A stretch of 30,297 nt of DNA from an uncultured Lachnospiraceae bacterium. GTDB lineage: Bacteria; Bacillota; Clostridia; Lachnospirales; Lachnospiraceae. Below are positions 1 through 8,274 of this stretch, in pieces. The notes beneath the pieces are model-generated. The model had not been told where the DNA came from and did no database searches. It saw only the letters and a list, made by a program, of their open reading frames with translations. The first letter of the stretch is position 1. Every line of letters begins with the position of its first letter. The stretch spans positions 1-30,297 of the forward strand of contig CATXUX010000041.1 of the NCBI GenBank assembly GCA_958402795.1, read 5' to 3'. The position numbers were made by a program, and so were the translations under genes.

Positions 1-50
1 AAAATCGCTATGCCACAGCCTTGGCAGGCCATCGCGCAGCGATTTTGTTC
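1..50. terminator. Hairpin at window start, likely terminator of an upstream gene
   Basis: AAAATCGCT (1-9) pairs perfectly with AGCGATTTT (38-46), and an inner stem TGCCA/TGGCA (11-15 with 22-26) makes one long hairpin followed by GTT. The A-rich left arm and T-rich right arm fit a terminator usable in either direction. The gene it would serve lies outside the window. From here to the first gene (51-188) I see no convincing promoter. Confidence 0.55.
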
Positions 51-188
51 AATTCGAGTTTATCTGAAAAACACGTTCCGTTACGATCTGTTTGGTCTAT
101 GGCAGTTTCGCTGTATTGTCCAAATAACAATTACATATAGGTGAGAAAAAATTTTACTGGCGGTATTTTTATGATGAGGAGGAATTGA

Positions 189-1118
189 ATGGAGAAACAC
201 ACATTTGAACAATTGCAGCAATCCAAAATTGACTGGGATCATGTTCATGGACCGGTTGCAATCCGTCTTACCAACGATTATTTATTTCGGGCACTGCTGC
301 AGCGCAACAATCATGTGCTCAAAGCACTGACGTGTTCGCTGCTTCATCTGGAGATGTCGGAAGTTAGTTCCGTGGTAATCACAAATCCGATCGAGTTGGG
401 GAAGACGATCGAAGATAAAGAATTTATACTGGATGTCCGGGTTGTGATGAACCAAAATACAGTAATTAATCTGGAAATGCAGGTTGCGGATGAGGGAAAC
501 TGGACGGAACGATCCTTGATTTATCTCTGCCGTTCATTTGACAATTTGAATCGCGGGGAAGAATACGAGAATACGAAAACTGCAATTCACATTGGAATTC
601 TGGATTTCACGCTATTTAAAGAATCTCCGGAGTTTTATGCAACATATTGGATGACGAACGAGAAAACGCACCGAATATATAGTGACAAAATCCGCCTGTC
701 TGTGTTAGACTTGACTCAGATAGAACTGGCAACAGAAGAAGACAAACGGTATAAGATCGACTACTGGGCAAGGTTGTTCAGGTCAACGACATGGGAGGAA
801 ATCAAAATGCTTGCAAAATCGGATGAATATTTACAGGAGGCGGCAGCCTGCGTCTATGAACTGACACAAGATGAAGAAATCCGGCAACGGTGTGAAGCAA
901 GAGAAGATTATTATCGACGCACAGCAGGAAAGGAACGGAAACTAAAAGAGGCGCAGGAGGAAGTAAAACGCGAGAAAAAACGGGCAGACGAGGCAATAGA
1001 AAGAGCAGAAAGGGAAGCGGAAGAGAAACGGCAGTTGTCGGAAGAGGTTCAGAGACTGCAGGATATACTTCGGGAAAATGGTATTCCTGTAGAGAACAAT
1101 GAAAAAGGGAATCCTTAA
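189..1118 (+). CDS. Rpn family recombination-promoting nuclease / putative transposase (PD-(D/E)XK)
   Basis: This 309-residue protein has the layout of Rpn (YhgA-like, PDDEXK_2) proteins. These are nucleases that raise RecA-independent recombination in E. coli and are often annotated as putative transposases. Seen: an N-terminal NDYLFRALL segment (29-37) typical of the family, the catalytic-type pair D82 (LDVRV) and E96-x-Q98 (NLEMQ), and a long charged coiled-coil tail from about residue 235. The usual ExK lysine is Q, which is common in this family. The start is ATG 189 with AGGAGG at 177-182. The 3' end overlaps the stop codon of the convergent AraC gene by three bases. No flanking inverted repeats or target duplications were seen, so mobility is not shown. 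Confidence 0.85.
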   Translation: MEKHTFEQLQQSKIDWDHVHGPVAIRLTNDYLFRALLQRNNHVLKALTCSLLHLEMSEVSSVVITNPIELGKTIEDKEFILDVRVVMNQNTVINLEMQVADEGNWTERSLIYLCRSFDNLNRGEEYENTKTAIHIGILDFTLFKESPEFYATYWMTNEKTHRIYSDKIRLSVLDLTQIELATEEDKRYKIDYWARLFRSTTWEEIKMLAKSDEYLQEAAACVYELTQDEEIRQRCEAREDYYRRTAGKERKLKEAQEEVKREKKRADEAIERAEREAEEKRQLSEEVQRLQDILRENGIPVENNEKGNP

Positions 1119-2092
1119 AGGGGCATGACTTCCCCCTCTTTGCGGAACTGTTTTGGTGTCATACCATATTTTTCTTTGAATTTTTTATGGAAGAAGCTGC
1201 TGTTTTCGTATCCGACGGCATGAAAAATGTTCTCGGTTGACAGGGGGGTATTCTTCAGAAGATATGCCGCCTGCTGTAGTTTTCTCTCCATGAGGAGTTC
1301 TTTGAAATTCATGCCGGTATGTTTTTTGAGCAGTCTGCTGACCATATAAGGTTTTAAATGGACGCTGTCGCAGAAGTCTTCCAGTGTGCCGGATTTATAA
1401 TTGGTTTCAATGTATTTCAGCGCAGAGAATGCCAGATGCTGCTCATACTGATCTTCATTTTTGGCGTTGATGGTATCTGCGAAGTTGAGAAGATTCAGAA
1501 AGAGAAGTCCCATAGAGACTTTATTCACAGTATTGGAAGCCGGGGTTTTCCGAAGGATCGTCCAGATCATGTTCTCAATCAAATTTTGTACGGGCAGGGC
1601 ATTTTCCATCTGGAAGTGCAGATAGCTGGACAGTCCGTTGTCGGAGGAAAGGGACGATACCATGAAATTATACAATACATTGTCCGTCCCGATCATCTGC
1701 ATGGCCTGATCGAAAAATTCGGGCAGAATGATAAAATTCACGGCAATGTCATTGACGGATGCGGGAAGCACTTCTTGTGTTACATTTTGATTCAGCAAAA
1801 GAAGATCCCCTTCTGTGAGGATCACTTTCTGTGTATCGTTGATGATATGTGTCGTTGTGCCGGAGCACATATAAACCATTTCTACATAATTATGCCGGTG
1901 CCGGGGGAAATGAATAAACCGGGTATTCGGGCGTATTTCGATGAGCTTGCCTTTTTCCAGGAGTTTCCGGCTGTCAATGATAAAATCTTTTGAAGAGGTA
2001 TAGATTTCTTTGTTGACAGTGGTTGTTCCGGATAAAATTTCCTGCTCTTCCGGTGTGATCGCTCTTAATAATTCCAAAATCTGTGTATTCAT
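1115..2092 (-). CDS. AraC family transcriptional regulator, probably of the rhamnose genes
   Basis: A 325-residue AraC/XylS regulator. An N-terminal cupin-like sensor region contains HFPRHRHNYVEMVYMCSG (about residues 66-83), the histidine-rich strand typical of sugar-sensing AraC proteins. The C-terminal ~100 residues form the double helix-turn-helix DNA-binding domain, ending in the family motif GYENSSFFHKKFKEKYGMTP. The start ATG at 2092 is preceded by GGGAG with seven bases spacing. The gene lies 24 bases downstream of the HD-domain gene on the same strand, so the two are probably one transcript, divergent from rhaB. Regulation of rhaBAD is inferred from position only; a binding site was not resolved. 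Confidence 0.85.
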   Translation of the reverse strand: MNTQILELLRAITPEEQEILSGTTTVNKEIYTSSKDFIIDSRKLLEKGKLIEIRPNTRFIHFPRHRHNYVEMVYMCSGTTTHIINDTQKVILTEGDLLLLNQNVTQEVLPASVNDIAVNFIILPEFFDQAMQMIGTDNVLYNFMVSSLSSDNGLSSYLHFQMENALPVQNLIENMIWTILRKTPASNTVNKVSMGLLFLNLLNFADTINAKNEDQYEQHLAFSALKYIETNYKSGTLEDFCDSVHLKPYMVSRLLKKHTGMNFKELLMERKLQQAAYLLKNTPLSTENIFHAVGYENSSFFHKKFKEKYGMTPKQFRKEGEVMPL

Positions 2093-2116
2093 GTGGAAGC
2101 TCCCTGTGTAAAATGA

Positions 2117-2887
2117 TCATTTGCTGCGGTTTAATGCTACATATCGATTGATGTAATCTTCTATTTCCTGCATTTGCTCTTTTGTCTTCGGATTTGAGTA
2201 GGGAATCCGGCGGACGATTCGTGATACGTAATTATGTTCCGCGACAATATCCAGACTCTCCCGAAAATTCAGATCAAAAAAATATGCGACATAGGACACC
2301 CAGTAATCCATTGCTGTCACACGGTCTGCGGACAGAATGCATTGATTTCGGAACACGGTTTCGTAAATGTCCGGGGAAATGTCCTGTGCTCCGATTTCTT
2401 CTGCGGAAGCTCCGAGCAGCGTGTAGGTATCGTCTTCCAGCTTTACTCTGCAGTTATCTAATTTATCCGCGTCACGGATGAGCTTTGCGTGCAACAGGGT
2501 ACGTTGGTCGGTGATCCCTTCCAGACGGTAGTCGCTGTGTTTTGCAATTGCGGTACGAATGATAGTATCCCATGTGTCCTCTTCGATAAATTGCCGGATC
2601 ATGCCCTCCTCAAACAGAACATGAACGCCGTATGCGGCATAGTCCATGGTATTCGGTTCAAAGCTGTGGAATCTTTTTAACTGTTCGAACCGTCCGATAT
2701 CGTGAAGGAGCGCGATCATCTGTGCGAGCTGCTTATCTTCTTCGGGAAGATGCATACGACCGGCAATGGCCTCAGCCTGCCGGACAACGCCGTATGTATG
2801 GACAATTTTCAGACGGACTTTGTCATCGGTATGGTCGTAGCCGGTGAGATAAGTTTGAAAAGTTTGTTTTGCGGCAGTAAAGTTCAT
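2117..2887 (-). CDS. HD domain phosphohydrolase
   Basis: A 256-residue HD-superfamily protein. The metal-binding pattern is visible as H30 (KIVHTYGV), H62-D63 (LLHDIGRFE), H117 (AKHSDY) and D139/D141 (RDADKLDN). HD proteins hydrolyse phosphate esters of nucleotides or other small molecules; the substrate here cannot be read from sequence. I chose the ATG at 2887 rather than an in-frame upstream ATG at 2908 because AGGAGG sits at ideal distance before 2887. The gene is probably first in a two-gene transcript with the AraC gene and is divergent from rhaB. A house-cleaning or nucleotide role is as likely as a direct one in rhamnose use. Confidence 0.8.
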   Translation of the reverse strand: MNFTAAKQTFQTYLTGYDHTDDKVRLKIVHTYGVVRQAEAIAGRMHLPEEDKQLAQMIALLHDIGRFEQLKRFHSFEPNTMDYAAYGVHVLFEEGMIRQFIEEDTWDTIIRTAIAKHSDYRLEGITDQRTLLHAKLIRDADKLDNCRVKLEDDTYTLLGASAEEIGAQDISPDIYETVFRNQCILSADRVTAMDYWVSYVAYFFDLNFRESLDIVAEHNYVSRIVRRIPYSNPKTKEQMQEIEDYINRYVALNRSK

Positions 2888-3096
2888 AGGCCCCCTCCTG
2901 TTTATCAATTGTCTCTTGATTCATGATATCATATTTGTATGTTCAGCGTAAATAGAAACTTTGCCTTGAACCAAAAAAGTGCAAATAAAGTCCTGTTTTT
3001 TATGTGCTTCCGACCTAAAATGTTTCCGGAAAAAGGAGTATTCTTGTTACAACAAAAACAGTAAGGCAGAAAGAATCAATCAGGTAGGGAGGCAGT
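2888..3096. promoter_or_regulatory. Divergent intergenic control region of HD-araC and rhaBAD
   Basis: This ~209-base AT-rich gap separates the divergent HD/AraC and rhaBAD units. On the plus strand a -10-like TAAAAT lies at 3016-3021, with only a weak -35 (CTGTTT, 2993-2998), as expected for an activator-dependent promoter. On the minus strand TATGAT (complement of 2928-2933) is a possible -10 for the HD gene, also with a weak -35. A strong SD, AGGGAGG (3086-3092), serves rhaB. No clear AraC direct repeats or catabolite-repression site could be fixed by eye. Confidence 0.45.
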
Positions 3097-4515
3097 ATGA
3101 GAACTTTTTTAGCAGTGGACATTGGCGCGTCCAGCGGGCGTCATATCCTGGGCAGTATGAAGGACGGGAAAATCCAGATGGAGGAAATTTACCGTTTTGA
3201 AAATGGCATGACAAACCAGGACGGAAAATTATGCTGGGATGTAAAGCGGCTGTTTACGGAAATCGTGGCAGGGATGAAAAAATGCAAAGAACTGGGGAAA
3301 ATTCCGGAATGCATGGGGATTGATACCTGGGCGGTGGACTTTGCGCTGCTTGACAGAGACGGGAAACTTCTGGGACCGGTGGTCGGTTACCGGGACGCCA
3401 GGACAAAAGGCATGGATGAAAAGGTATATGCGTCAATAAGCGAAGAAGAGCTTTACGGACGCACGGGGATTCAGAAGCAGTCCTTTAACACGATCTATCA
3501 GCTTATGGCGGTGAGGGAACAAACGCCGGAACTCCTGGAAAAGGCAGAAACATTTTTGATGGTTCCGGACTATTTTCACTATCTGCTGACGGGCGTCATG
3601 GCAGTAGAGTATACAAATGCCACGACAACACAGCTTGTGAATGCGGATACGAAGGACTGGGACCGGGAGCTGATGGAACGGCTTGGCTTTCCAACCAGAA
3701 TCTTTCCGGAGATCAAGCAGCCGGGAACGGTGCTCGGAGAGCTGACGGAAACGATGCAGGAAACAGTCGGATTTAACTGCAAGGTGGTACTGCCCGCTAC
3801 GCATGATACGGGGTCTGCGGTACTAGCGATGCCGTGCAGGGAAGACACCGGACTGTATATCAGCTCGGGAACATGGTCGCTGATGGGGACAGAGGTGATG
3901 GAACCGGTACGCAGCGCGCAGGCGAGGAAAGCGAACCTGACGAACGAGGGAGGTTATGAATTCCGGTATCGTCTTCTGAAAAATATTATGGGACTCTGGA
4001 TGATACAGAGCGTTCGTCATGAAGAGAATGACAGGTATTCCTTTGCGGAGCTGTGTGATATGGCGGAAGCGTGCAGGGATTTTCCGTCAAGAGTTGACGT
4101 TAATGACGACTGCTTTCTGGCGCCGGCGAGTATGGAGAATGCGGTAAAAGATTATTGCCGGAATGCAGGACAGAAAGCACCGGAGACGGTTGGAGAGATG
4201 GCGTCTGTAATCTATCAGAGTCTGGCGGAATCCTATGCGGATACGATTTCAGAGATTGAAGCGGTTTCCGGAAAGCAGTTCCCATGTATTCACATCATCG
4301 GCGGAGGAGCAAACGCGGACTATTTGAATAAACTTACCGCAAAAGCGACGGGGAGAACGGTATATGCCGGGCCGACAGAGGCGACAGCGCTCGGGAACCT
4401 GATGGTGCAGATGATCGCAGCCGGTGTTTTTGAGGATTTGAAGGAAGCAAGAGCATGTGTTTCCCGTTCTTTTTCAATCCGGATTTTTCAGCCGCAGGAA
4501 GAGACGCAGATATAA
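3097..4515 (+). CDS. rhaB: L-rhamnulokinase
   Basis: Phosphorylates L-rhamnulose to L-rhamnulose 1-phosphate with ATP, the second step of L-rhamnose catabolism in the cytoplasm. The 472-residue FGGY-type sugar kinase starts with the ATP-binding motif AVDIGASSGRHI, carries GIDTWAVDFALLDRDG (about 75-90) with the expected catalytic aspartate region, and has ISSGTWSLMG and the C-terminal HIIGGGANADYLNK and TEATALGN motifs. Length is close to the E. coli enzyme (489). The start at 3097 has AGGGAGG six bases upstream. It is first in a rhaB-rhaA-rhaD transcript, which supports rhamnulose rather than another FGGY substrate. No rhamnose transporter gene is in the window. Confidence 0.95.
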   Translation: MRTFLAVDIGASSGRHILGSMKDGKIQMEEIYRFENGMTNQDGKLCWDVKRLFTEIVAGMKKCKELGKIPECMGIDTWAVDFALLDRDGKLLGPVVGYRDARTKGMDEKVYASISEEELYGRTGIQKQSFNTIYQLMAVREQTPELLEKAETFLMVPDYFHYLLTGVMAVEYTNATTTQLVNADTKDWDRELMERLGFPTRIFPEIKQPGTVLGELTETMQETVGFNCKVVLPATHDTGSAVLAMPCREDTGLYISSGTWSLMGTEVMEPVRSAQARKANLTNEGGYEFRYRLLKNIMGLWMIQSVRHEENDRYSFAELCDMAEACRDFPSRVDVNDDCFLAPASMENAVKDYCRNAGQKAPETVGEMASVIYQSLAESYADTISEIEAVSGKQFPCIHIIGGGANADYLNKLTAKATGRTVYAGPTEATALGNLMVQMIAAGVFEDLKEARACVSRSFSIRIFQPQEETQI

Positions 4516-4600
4516 GGAGCTTTGAAGAACTGTATATCAAACAAATAAAAAAGCAGATTGGGATTAAGAGACATAAATCAAATATGGAAGGAGAACAAAA

Positions 4601-5857
4601 ATGACCACAAGAGAACGTTATGAAGAAGCGAAAAGCAGGTATCAGAAGGCAGGGGTAGATACGGACGCTGCATTGGAAACGCTGAAGAACATATCCGTTT
4701 CCCTGCATTGCTGGCAGGGGGATGATGTGATTGGATTTGACCAGAAGGGCGCGCTGAGCGGCGGAATCCAGACAACCGGAAATTATCCGGGAAAAGCACG
4801 GACGCCGCAGGAACTGATGGACGACATTGATAAGGTACTGACACTTACGCCGGGAAAGATGAAGCTGAACCTTCACGCAAGTTATGCGATTTTTGAAGAG
4901 GGAGAATTTGCGGACCGTGATGCAATCCGCCCGGAACACTTTAAAAAGTGGGTGGAATTTGCCAAAGAGAGAAATATGGGAATTGACTTTAATCCGACGA
5001 TGTTCTCTCACCCGATGGTGAAGGACAACCTGACACTGTCAAGTCCTGATCAGAATGTAAGAGAATTCTGGATCCGCCATTGTCAGGCATGTATCCGGAT
5101 CGCAGAGTATTTTGCAGAAGAGACCGGAGAACCGTGTGTGATGAACATCTGGATTCCGGACGGATATAAGGACATTCCGGCGGATCGGCTTGCGCCGCGC
5201 AGACGGTTCCGGGATTCGCTGGATCAGATTCTCGGCATTGGGTATGACAAAGAGAAAGTTCTGGTGTGCCTGGAATCGAAGGTGTTTGGAATCGGAATGG
5301 AATCCTATACGGTAGGCTCTTCGGAATTTACGATCAATTATGCGGCCTCCAGAGGTATCCTTCCGCTGATGGATAACGGACACTACCACCCGACGGAAGT
5401 CGTATCAGACAAGATTTCTGCGATGCTTTTGTTCTTTGACAAGATCGCACTTCATGTAACCAGACCTGTGAGATGGGATTCAGATCACGTGGTACTGTTT
5501 GATGATGAGACAAAAGAGATTGCAAAAGAAATCGTAAGAAACAATGCAGTTGACAGAGTGATGATCGGCCTGGACTATTTCGACGCAAGCATTAACCGGA
5601 TCGCGGCATGGACGATGGGAGTGAGAAATTTCCGCAAGGCGCTTCTGTATGCGCTTCTTTCACCAAACGAAAAGCTGAAACAGCTTCAGGACGAGGGTCG
5701 GCTTACGGAAGTCATGATGATTCAGGAAGAGATGAAGACGTATCCGTTCGGAGATGTGTGGGACTATTTCTGCGAGGAAAACCATGTACCGGCAGGAGAA
5801 GAATGGTTCGCACAGGTGCAGGAGTATGAGAAAACGGTGCTGAGCAAGAGAGTGTAA
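4601..5857 (+). CDS. rhaA: L-rhamnose isomerase
   Basis: Interconverts L-rhamnose and L-rhamnulose, the first step of the pathway; the family needs divalent metal (Mn2+). The 418 residues match the E. coli enzyme (419) along the whole length. Distinctive family stretches are MNIWIPDGYKDIPADRL, a following RRRFRDSLDQI, LESKVFGIGMESYTVGS, and the metal-site region MDNGHYHPTEVVSDK. The start at 4601 has AAGGAGA eight bases upstream. It lies 85 bases after rhaB and is almost certainly cotranscribed with it. Confidence 0.97.
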   Translation: MTTRERYEEAKSRYQKAGVDTDAALETLKNISVSLHCWQGDDVIGFDQKGALSGGIQTTGNYPGKARTPQELMDDIDKVLTLTPGKMKLNLHASYAIFEEGEFADRDAIRPEHFKKWVEFAKERNMGIDFNPTMFSHPMVKDNLTLSSPDQNVREFWIRHCQACIRIAEYFAEETGEPCVMNIWIPDGYKDIPADRLAPRRRFRDSLDQILGIGYDKEKVLVCLESKVFGIGMESYTVGSSEFTINYAASRGILPLMDNGHYHPTEVVSDKISAMLLFFDKIALHVTRPVRWDSDHVVLFDDETKEIAKEIVRNNAVDRVMIGLDYFDASINRIAAWTMGVRNFRKALLYALLSPNEKLKQLQDEGRLTEVMMIQEEMKTYPFGDVWDYFCEENHVPAGEEWFAQVQEYEKTVLSKRV

Positions 5858-5985
5858 CAGGACTGCCGGAGATAGACAAAAAAGACGGCGAAAACAGATA
5901 AAAACAGACAAAGAATAGCATAGAAAAAGCATAGGAATTGGGGTAAAATAGAGAAATAAGAATCAGTGGAGAAAGGGAGACGAAC

Positions 5986-6813
5986 ATGAAAATAGTAGAA
6001 GCAGAATTTGTAAAAGGATTTATCCGGATGTGCAATGATGGCTGGGAGCAGGGATGGCACGAGAGAAACGGCGGAAACCTGTCCTATCGTATCAAACCGG
6101 AAGAAGTGGAAGAAATAAAGAGCGCACTGTGTATGGACGGAGAGTGGAAGGAGATCGGAACTTCGGTGCCGGATCTTGCCGGAGAATTTTTCCTCGTAAC
6201 AGGAAGCGGAAAGTATTTCCGGAACGTCATTCTGAAACCGGAGGACAATATCTGTATCATTGAGGTAGACGAAAAAGGCGAAAATTACAGAATCTGCTGG
6301 GGACTGGAGAACGGCGGAAGACCGACCAGCGAGCTGCCGAGCCATCTGATGAACCATGAAGTGAAGAAGCGTGTCTCCGGAGGAACTTACCGGGTGATCT
6401 ACCATGCACACCCGACGAATGTGATCGCTCTGACATTTGTACTTCCGCTGGAAGATGAGGTGTTTACAAGAGAACTCTGGGAGATGGCGACAGAATGCCC
6501 GGTTGTATTTCCGGACGGGATCGGTGTTGTAGACTGGATGGTACCGGGCGGACGGGAGATCGCGGTCGAGACCAGTAAACTGATGGAAGAATATGACGTG
6601 GCGGTCTGGGCGCATCACGGAATGTTCTGTGCAGGAGAAGACTTTGATCTGACTTTCGGACTGATGCATACGGTAGAAAAATCAGCAGAAATCCTGACAA
6701 AAGTTCTGGCGATGACGCCGACGAAACGACAGACGATCTCACCGCAGAATTTCCGGGATCTGGCGAAAGACTTTCATGTGGAGCTGCCGGAAAAATTCTT
6801 ATATGAAAAATAA
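5986..6813 (+). CDS. rhaD: Rhamnulose-1-phosphate aldolase
   Basis: Class II zinc aldolase that cleaves L-rhamnulose 1-phosphate to dihydroxyacetone phosphate and L-lactaldehyde. The 275 residues match E. coli RhaD (274). E116 (TSELPSH) is the expected catalytic acid. H140 and H142 (YHAHPTN) and H211 (AHHGMFCAG) are the zinc ligands, and GNLSYR-like GGNLSYRI is present near residue 30. The start at 5986 follows GAAAGGGAG. It is 128 bases after rhaA with no terminator between and is followed by a strong hairpin. The enzymes that handle lactaldehyde are not obvious nearby. Confidence 0.96.
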   Translation: MKIVEAEFVKGFIRMCNDGWEQGWHERNGGNLSYRIKPEEVEEIKSALCMDGEWKEIGTSVPDLAGEFFLVTGSGKYFRNVILKPEDNICIIEVDEKGENYRICWGLENGGRPTSELPSHLMNHEVKKRVSGGTYRVIYHAHPTNVIALTFVLPLEDEVFTRELWEMATECPVVFPDGIGVVDWMVPGGREIAVETSKLMEEYDVAVWAHHGMFCAGEDFDLTFGLMHTVEKSAEILTKVLAMTPTKRQTISPQNFRDLAKDFHVELPEKFLYEK

Positions 6814-6889
6814 ACCGGTACGCTCAAACCGTTTCCGAATAAAGTGGACATGGCTGCTTTCCGGAAGAGAATGCAATATCAAAGAAATT

Positions 6890-6935
6890 GCGGCGGTCGG
6901 CCATTGTGGCTGACCGCCGCAGCGTTTATATTTCC
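6890..6935 (+). terminator. Hairpin terminator after rhaD
   Basis: A 14-pair GC-rich stem, GCGGCGGTCGGCCA (6890-6903) against TGGCTGACCGCCGC (6907-6920) with one G-T wobble and a TTG loop, follows the rhaBAD transcript 76 bases past the rhaD stop. The tail GTTTATATTT is T-rich but interrupted, so it may be an imperfect intrinsic terminator. It separates the rhamnose unit from the AT-rich cassette downstream. Confidence 0.7.
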
Positions 6936-7009
6936 TGCGTATATTCTTCTTTGAAAAAGTGTATAAATGCTTTTGCGGACGTAAGATTGTGATTCAATGG
7001 TAGTTAAAA

Positions 7010-7098
7010 ATAAAAACGGATAATCTGTTGATAAATCATATAATAAGTGGTATATTATTACTAAATATAAAATAAAAACGGAAAACTCGTTTATAAAT
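7010..7098 (+). repeat. Imperfect direct repeat, 62-base period, upstream of the ATPase gene
   Basis: The 27-base segment 7010-7036 (ATAAAAACGGA then TAATCTGTTGATAAAT) recurs at 7072-7098 (ATAAAAACGGA then AAACTCGTTTATAAAT), with 22 of 27 positions identical. The second copy ends just before the ribosome binding site and the first overlaps the -35 of the candidate promoter. This placement suggests an operator pair for the cassette, though chance similarity in AT-rich DNA is possible. Confidence 0.5.
7028..7056 (+). promoter_or_regulatory. Candidate sigma-A promoter of the ATPase/TOPRIM-like cassette
   Basis: TTGATA (7028-7033) and TATATT (7051-7056) are separated by exactly 17 bases, 55 bases upstream of the ATPase start. 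An alternative -10, TATAAT, lies at 7039-7044 but lacks a -35. The surrounding DNA is very AT-rich, which lowers specificity. Confidence 0.5.
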
Positions 7099-7110
7099 TT
7101 GGAGGCGCTT

Positions 7111-8265
7111 ATGAAACTTCTTCGTATCACAGCGGAGGGATTGCCGCTATTCAAGGGAAAATTGGATTTGAACTTTTATGCACAGCAAAGAATTGTAGAA
7201 GAACATAAGAAGCTCCTATGTTCTTTGTTTTCAAATGTTTATTTGAATTCTGCAAATGGATTTATCGGAATCAATGCATCGGGAAAAACATCTGTATTAA
7301 AGGTCATTCTGCTTGTTTTGGAAATGATAAATAATGAGCCTATCAATCATATAGAGACCAGAGATATTTTGGGCACTGCAGAAGAGGTTAAGCTAAATAC
7401 TTATTTCTTTTCCGAAAAGACGAAAGAAATCTGTCAATTAGAAACAATTATTACATCTTGTAAGAGTAAAACAGATGGGATAATATACAGTATTGTTTCA
7501 GAGTCTTTGTGGACCAAGAATGCGGACGAGGTAACTACTCGTAAGGCTATGCTGGATTTTGAAGGAAGAGAACCGTCAATCATCAGAAGCAGTCAGGAGG
7601 AGTTTTTATCTGACGATGTAAGTATTATGATTGCCAGAAATAAGAAGACGAAGGAACATATATGCATTGTTAATCTCCTGAAGTTTACAAATGTGAATGT
7701 TCTTCCGTTTTCGGAGAATATACCGGCAGAGGTTATTACTTTCCTGGATCCGACGATTGAGAATTTACATTTTGATGAAAAAGACAAAAAACAGACAATT
7801 CATTTGAAATTTAAGGGTAAAGAGGAAATTATCCTTAATAATCCGGTAGAATTGAACAACTACCTTTCTTCGGGGACTATAAAAGGAATGATAACCTTTA
7901 CTTTGACACAGGAGGTGTTACAGGAAGGGGGATATATTGTTGTAGATGAAATTGAGAACCATTTCAATAAAGAGATTGTTACAACGTTGATGCGTTTCTT
8001 TATGGATAGCAAGTTAAATAAAAATGGCGGAACACTTATATTTTCTACACATTATCCGGAGCTGCTTGATGAGTATGAGCGTAATGACAGCATATTTATC
8101 ACCAGAAATCGTAATGGGATTACGGTAGAGAACCTGTCTAATATATTGAAAAGAAATGATATTAAGAAGAGTGATGCATATCAGAGTGGCTTTCTTGAAG
8201 GGACAACTCCAACATATGAGGCATATATGCAGCTTAAAAAAAGTATTGCTGCATCTCTGGCCTAG
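7111..8265 (+). CDS. AAA/ABC-type ATPase (AAA_15/AAA_21-like), candidate defence-system ATPase
   Basis: A 384-residue SMC/ABC-like P-loop ATPase of the OLD/RloA/AbiLi type. Seen: Walker A GINASGKT (53-60), ABC-signature-like LSSGT (252-256), Walker B YIVVDE (275-280) followed by IENHFN, and the H-loop STHYPELLD (312-320). Such ATPases are the sensor or scaffold half of several anti-phage systems, working with a nuclease partner. The ATG at 7111 was chosen because GGAGG (7101-7105) sits five bases upstream; an earlier in-frame TTG (7099) overlaps that site. The stop is nine bases from the next gene's ATG, so the pair is one transcript. Base composition is clearly more AT-rich than the sugar genes on both sides, a sign of transfer. 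Confidence 0.85.
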   Translation: MKLLRITAEGLPLFKGKLDLNFYAQQRIVEEHKKLLCSLFSNVYLNSANGFIGINASGKTSVLKVILLVLEMINNEPINHIETRDILGTAEEVKLNTYFFSEKTKEICQLETIITSCKSKTDGIIYSIVSESLWTKNADEVTTRKAMLDFEGREPSIIRSSQEEFLSDDVSIMIARNKKTKEHICIVNLLKFTNVNVLPFSENIPAEVITFLDPTIENLHFDEKDKKQTIHLKFKGKEEIILNNPVELNNYLSSGTIKGMITFTLTQEVLQEGGYIVVDEIENHFNKEIVTTLMRFFMDSKLNKNGGTLIFSTHYPELLDEYERNDSIFITRNRNGITVENLSNILKRNDIKKSDAYQSGFLEGTTPTYEAYMQLKKSIAASLA

Positions 8266-8274
8266 GAGGTGCCT

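Noticed and set aside
189..1118. Active transposon or insertion sequence around the Rpn gene
   Set aside because: No terminal inverted repeats or target-site duplication were visible; the hairpin at 1-46 looks like a terminator.
2888..3096. Catabolite-repression (cre) site upstream of rhaB
   Set aside because: No stretch fits the TGWAANCGNTNWCA pattern well enough to call.
5764..6669. Long minus-strand open frame (301 codons) opposite rhaD
   Set aside because: It lies across the rhaA 3' end and nearly all of rhaD, has no ribosome binding site or family motif, and is rich in Ser, His, Phe and Cys as expected for an antisense shadow.
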